7,322 bases of DNA from Euryarchaeota archaeon UBA561 (lineage in GTDB: Archaea; Thermoplasmatota; Poseidoniia; Poseidoniales; Poseidoniaceae), in assembly GCA_002502295.1 (NCBI GenBank), contig DANX01000075.1, positions 1-7,322 of the forward strand, written 5' to 3'. Positions 7,052 to 7,322 of this stretch are shown in pieces (position 1 is the stretch's first letter; the number at the start of each line of letters is the position of its first letter). The notes below the pieces were generated by a model. That model was not told the DNA's origin. It saw only the letters and a program-made list of their open reading frames with translations, and searched no databases. The translations under genes and the position numbers were made by a program.

Positions 7052-7322
7052 TCACTCTGAGGTGGAGCGTCGTTCGTCTACAAATTCATAGTCAACGCTC
7101 GATGCAGATGTGTAGACCTCAAGGTCGATGTGGGGCATTAACTCGATGCGGTCCTCTCGCAAAATGCCACGCCGCCGTAGCACCTTTACGGCGCTGTGGA
7201 CGGTAGCCCGAGTTCGACCAAGTCGACGAGCAAGTGCCGCTTGAGAACGCGGCACGCCCTCTCGGTCTATGCTCTCCAAAATCATTCGTTGAACAGGGGA
7301 CAAGCCGATGGGCAACTGTTGG
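7052..7322 (-). CDS. Small winged-helix DNA-binding protein (5' partial at window edge)
   Basis: The frame is open to the right edge, so the N-terminus may lie outside; the TTG at 7315 is an in-frame possible start, but two codons (QQ) precede it with no stop. The visible part is a compact winged helix-turn-helix: GLSPVQRMILESIDREG (helix 1), SQAALARRLG (helix 2), TRATVHSAVKVLRRRGIL (recognition helix and start of the wing), then EDRIELMPHIDLEVY as the wing strands. A short acidic tail (YEFVDERRS) ends the protein. The pattern fits a MarR/Lrp-like DNA-binding domain with no ligand domain in the visible part. The gene lies 78 nt upstream of the two-winged-helix gene on the same strand, so the two may form one operon with dus. 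Confidence 0.75.
   Translation of the reverse strand, partial: QQLPIGLSPVQRMILESIDREGVPRSQAALARRLGRTRATVHSAVKVLRRRGILREDRIELMPHIDLEVYTSASSVDYEFVDERRSTSE

Noticed and set aside
1..7322. CRISPR array, tRNA, rRNA or insertion sequence
   Set aside because: No regularly spaced repeats, cloverleaf-like sequence, rRNA similarity or transposase with terminal inverted repeats was seen on reading both strands.

Overview
This looks like a chromosomal segment of an archaeon, most likely a planktonic marine euryarchaeon of the Marine Group II (Poseidoniales) type. The firm evidence is an archaeal-type ribosomal protein uS2 (archaeal GTQ...DM...FI start of the fold, archaeal-length protein). It is supported by TATA-like boxes at archaeal spacing, no clear Shine-Dalgarno sequence before most genes, and a surface protein that joins an Ig-like ectodomain, one membrane helix and cytoplasmic zinc ribbons. 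The narrower group assignment is inference from the style of the genes, not from a search. No tRNA, rRNA, CRISPR array, insertion sequence or phage gene was seen.

Layout. (1) 2-2164, +: the 3' part of a large single-pass membrane protein with an Ig/CARDB-like extracellular part and three cytoplasmic zinc ribbons; its true start lies left of the window. (2) 2314-2871, +: a small predicted lipoprotein with a beta-rich domain. (3) 2873-4060, -: a Cas4/RecB-like PD-(D/E)XK protein with a four-cysteine Fe-S signature, interrupted by four predicted membrane helices. (4) 4195-4809, +: rpsB (uS2). (5) 4812-5852, -: a tRNA-dihydrouridine synthase. (6) 5849-6973, -: a 374-residue protein with two winged-helix-like segments, overlapping the dihydrouridine synthase start by ATGA. 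(7) 7052 to the right edge, -: a small winged-helix regulator, cut by the window edge.

The window therefore has a rightward pair of cell-surface genes, a leftward Cas4-like gene meeting them tail to tail with a 1-nt gap, a 134-bp divergent promoter region shared by the Cas4-like gene and rpsB, and a leftward regulator-regulator-dus series meeting rpsB tail to tail with a 2-nt gap. Every gap is under 150 bases, so the region is compact and mostly looks like ordinary core genome. The most unusual item is the membrane-embedded Cas4-like nuclease, which has no CRISPR context here. A role at the inner face of the membrane (handling incoming or damaged DNA, for example) is only a hypothesis.
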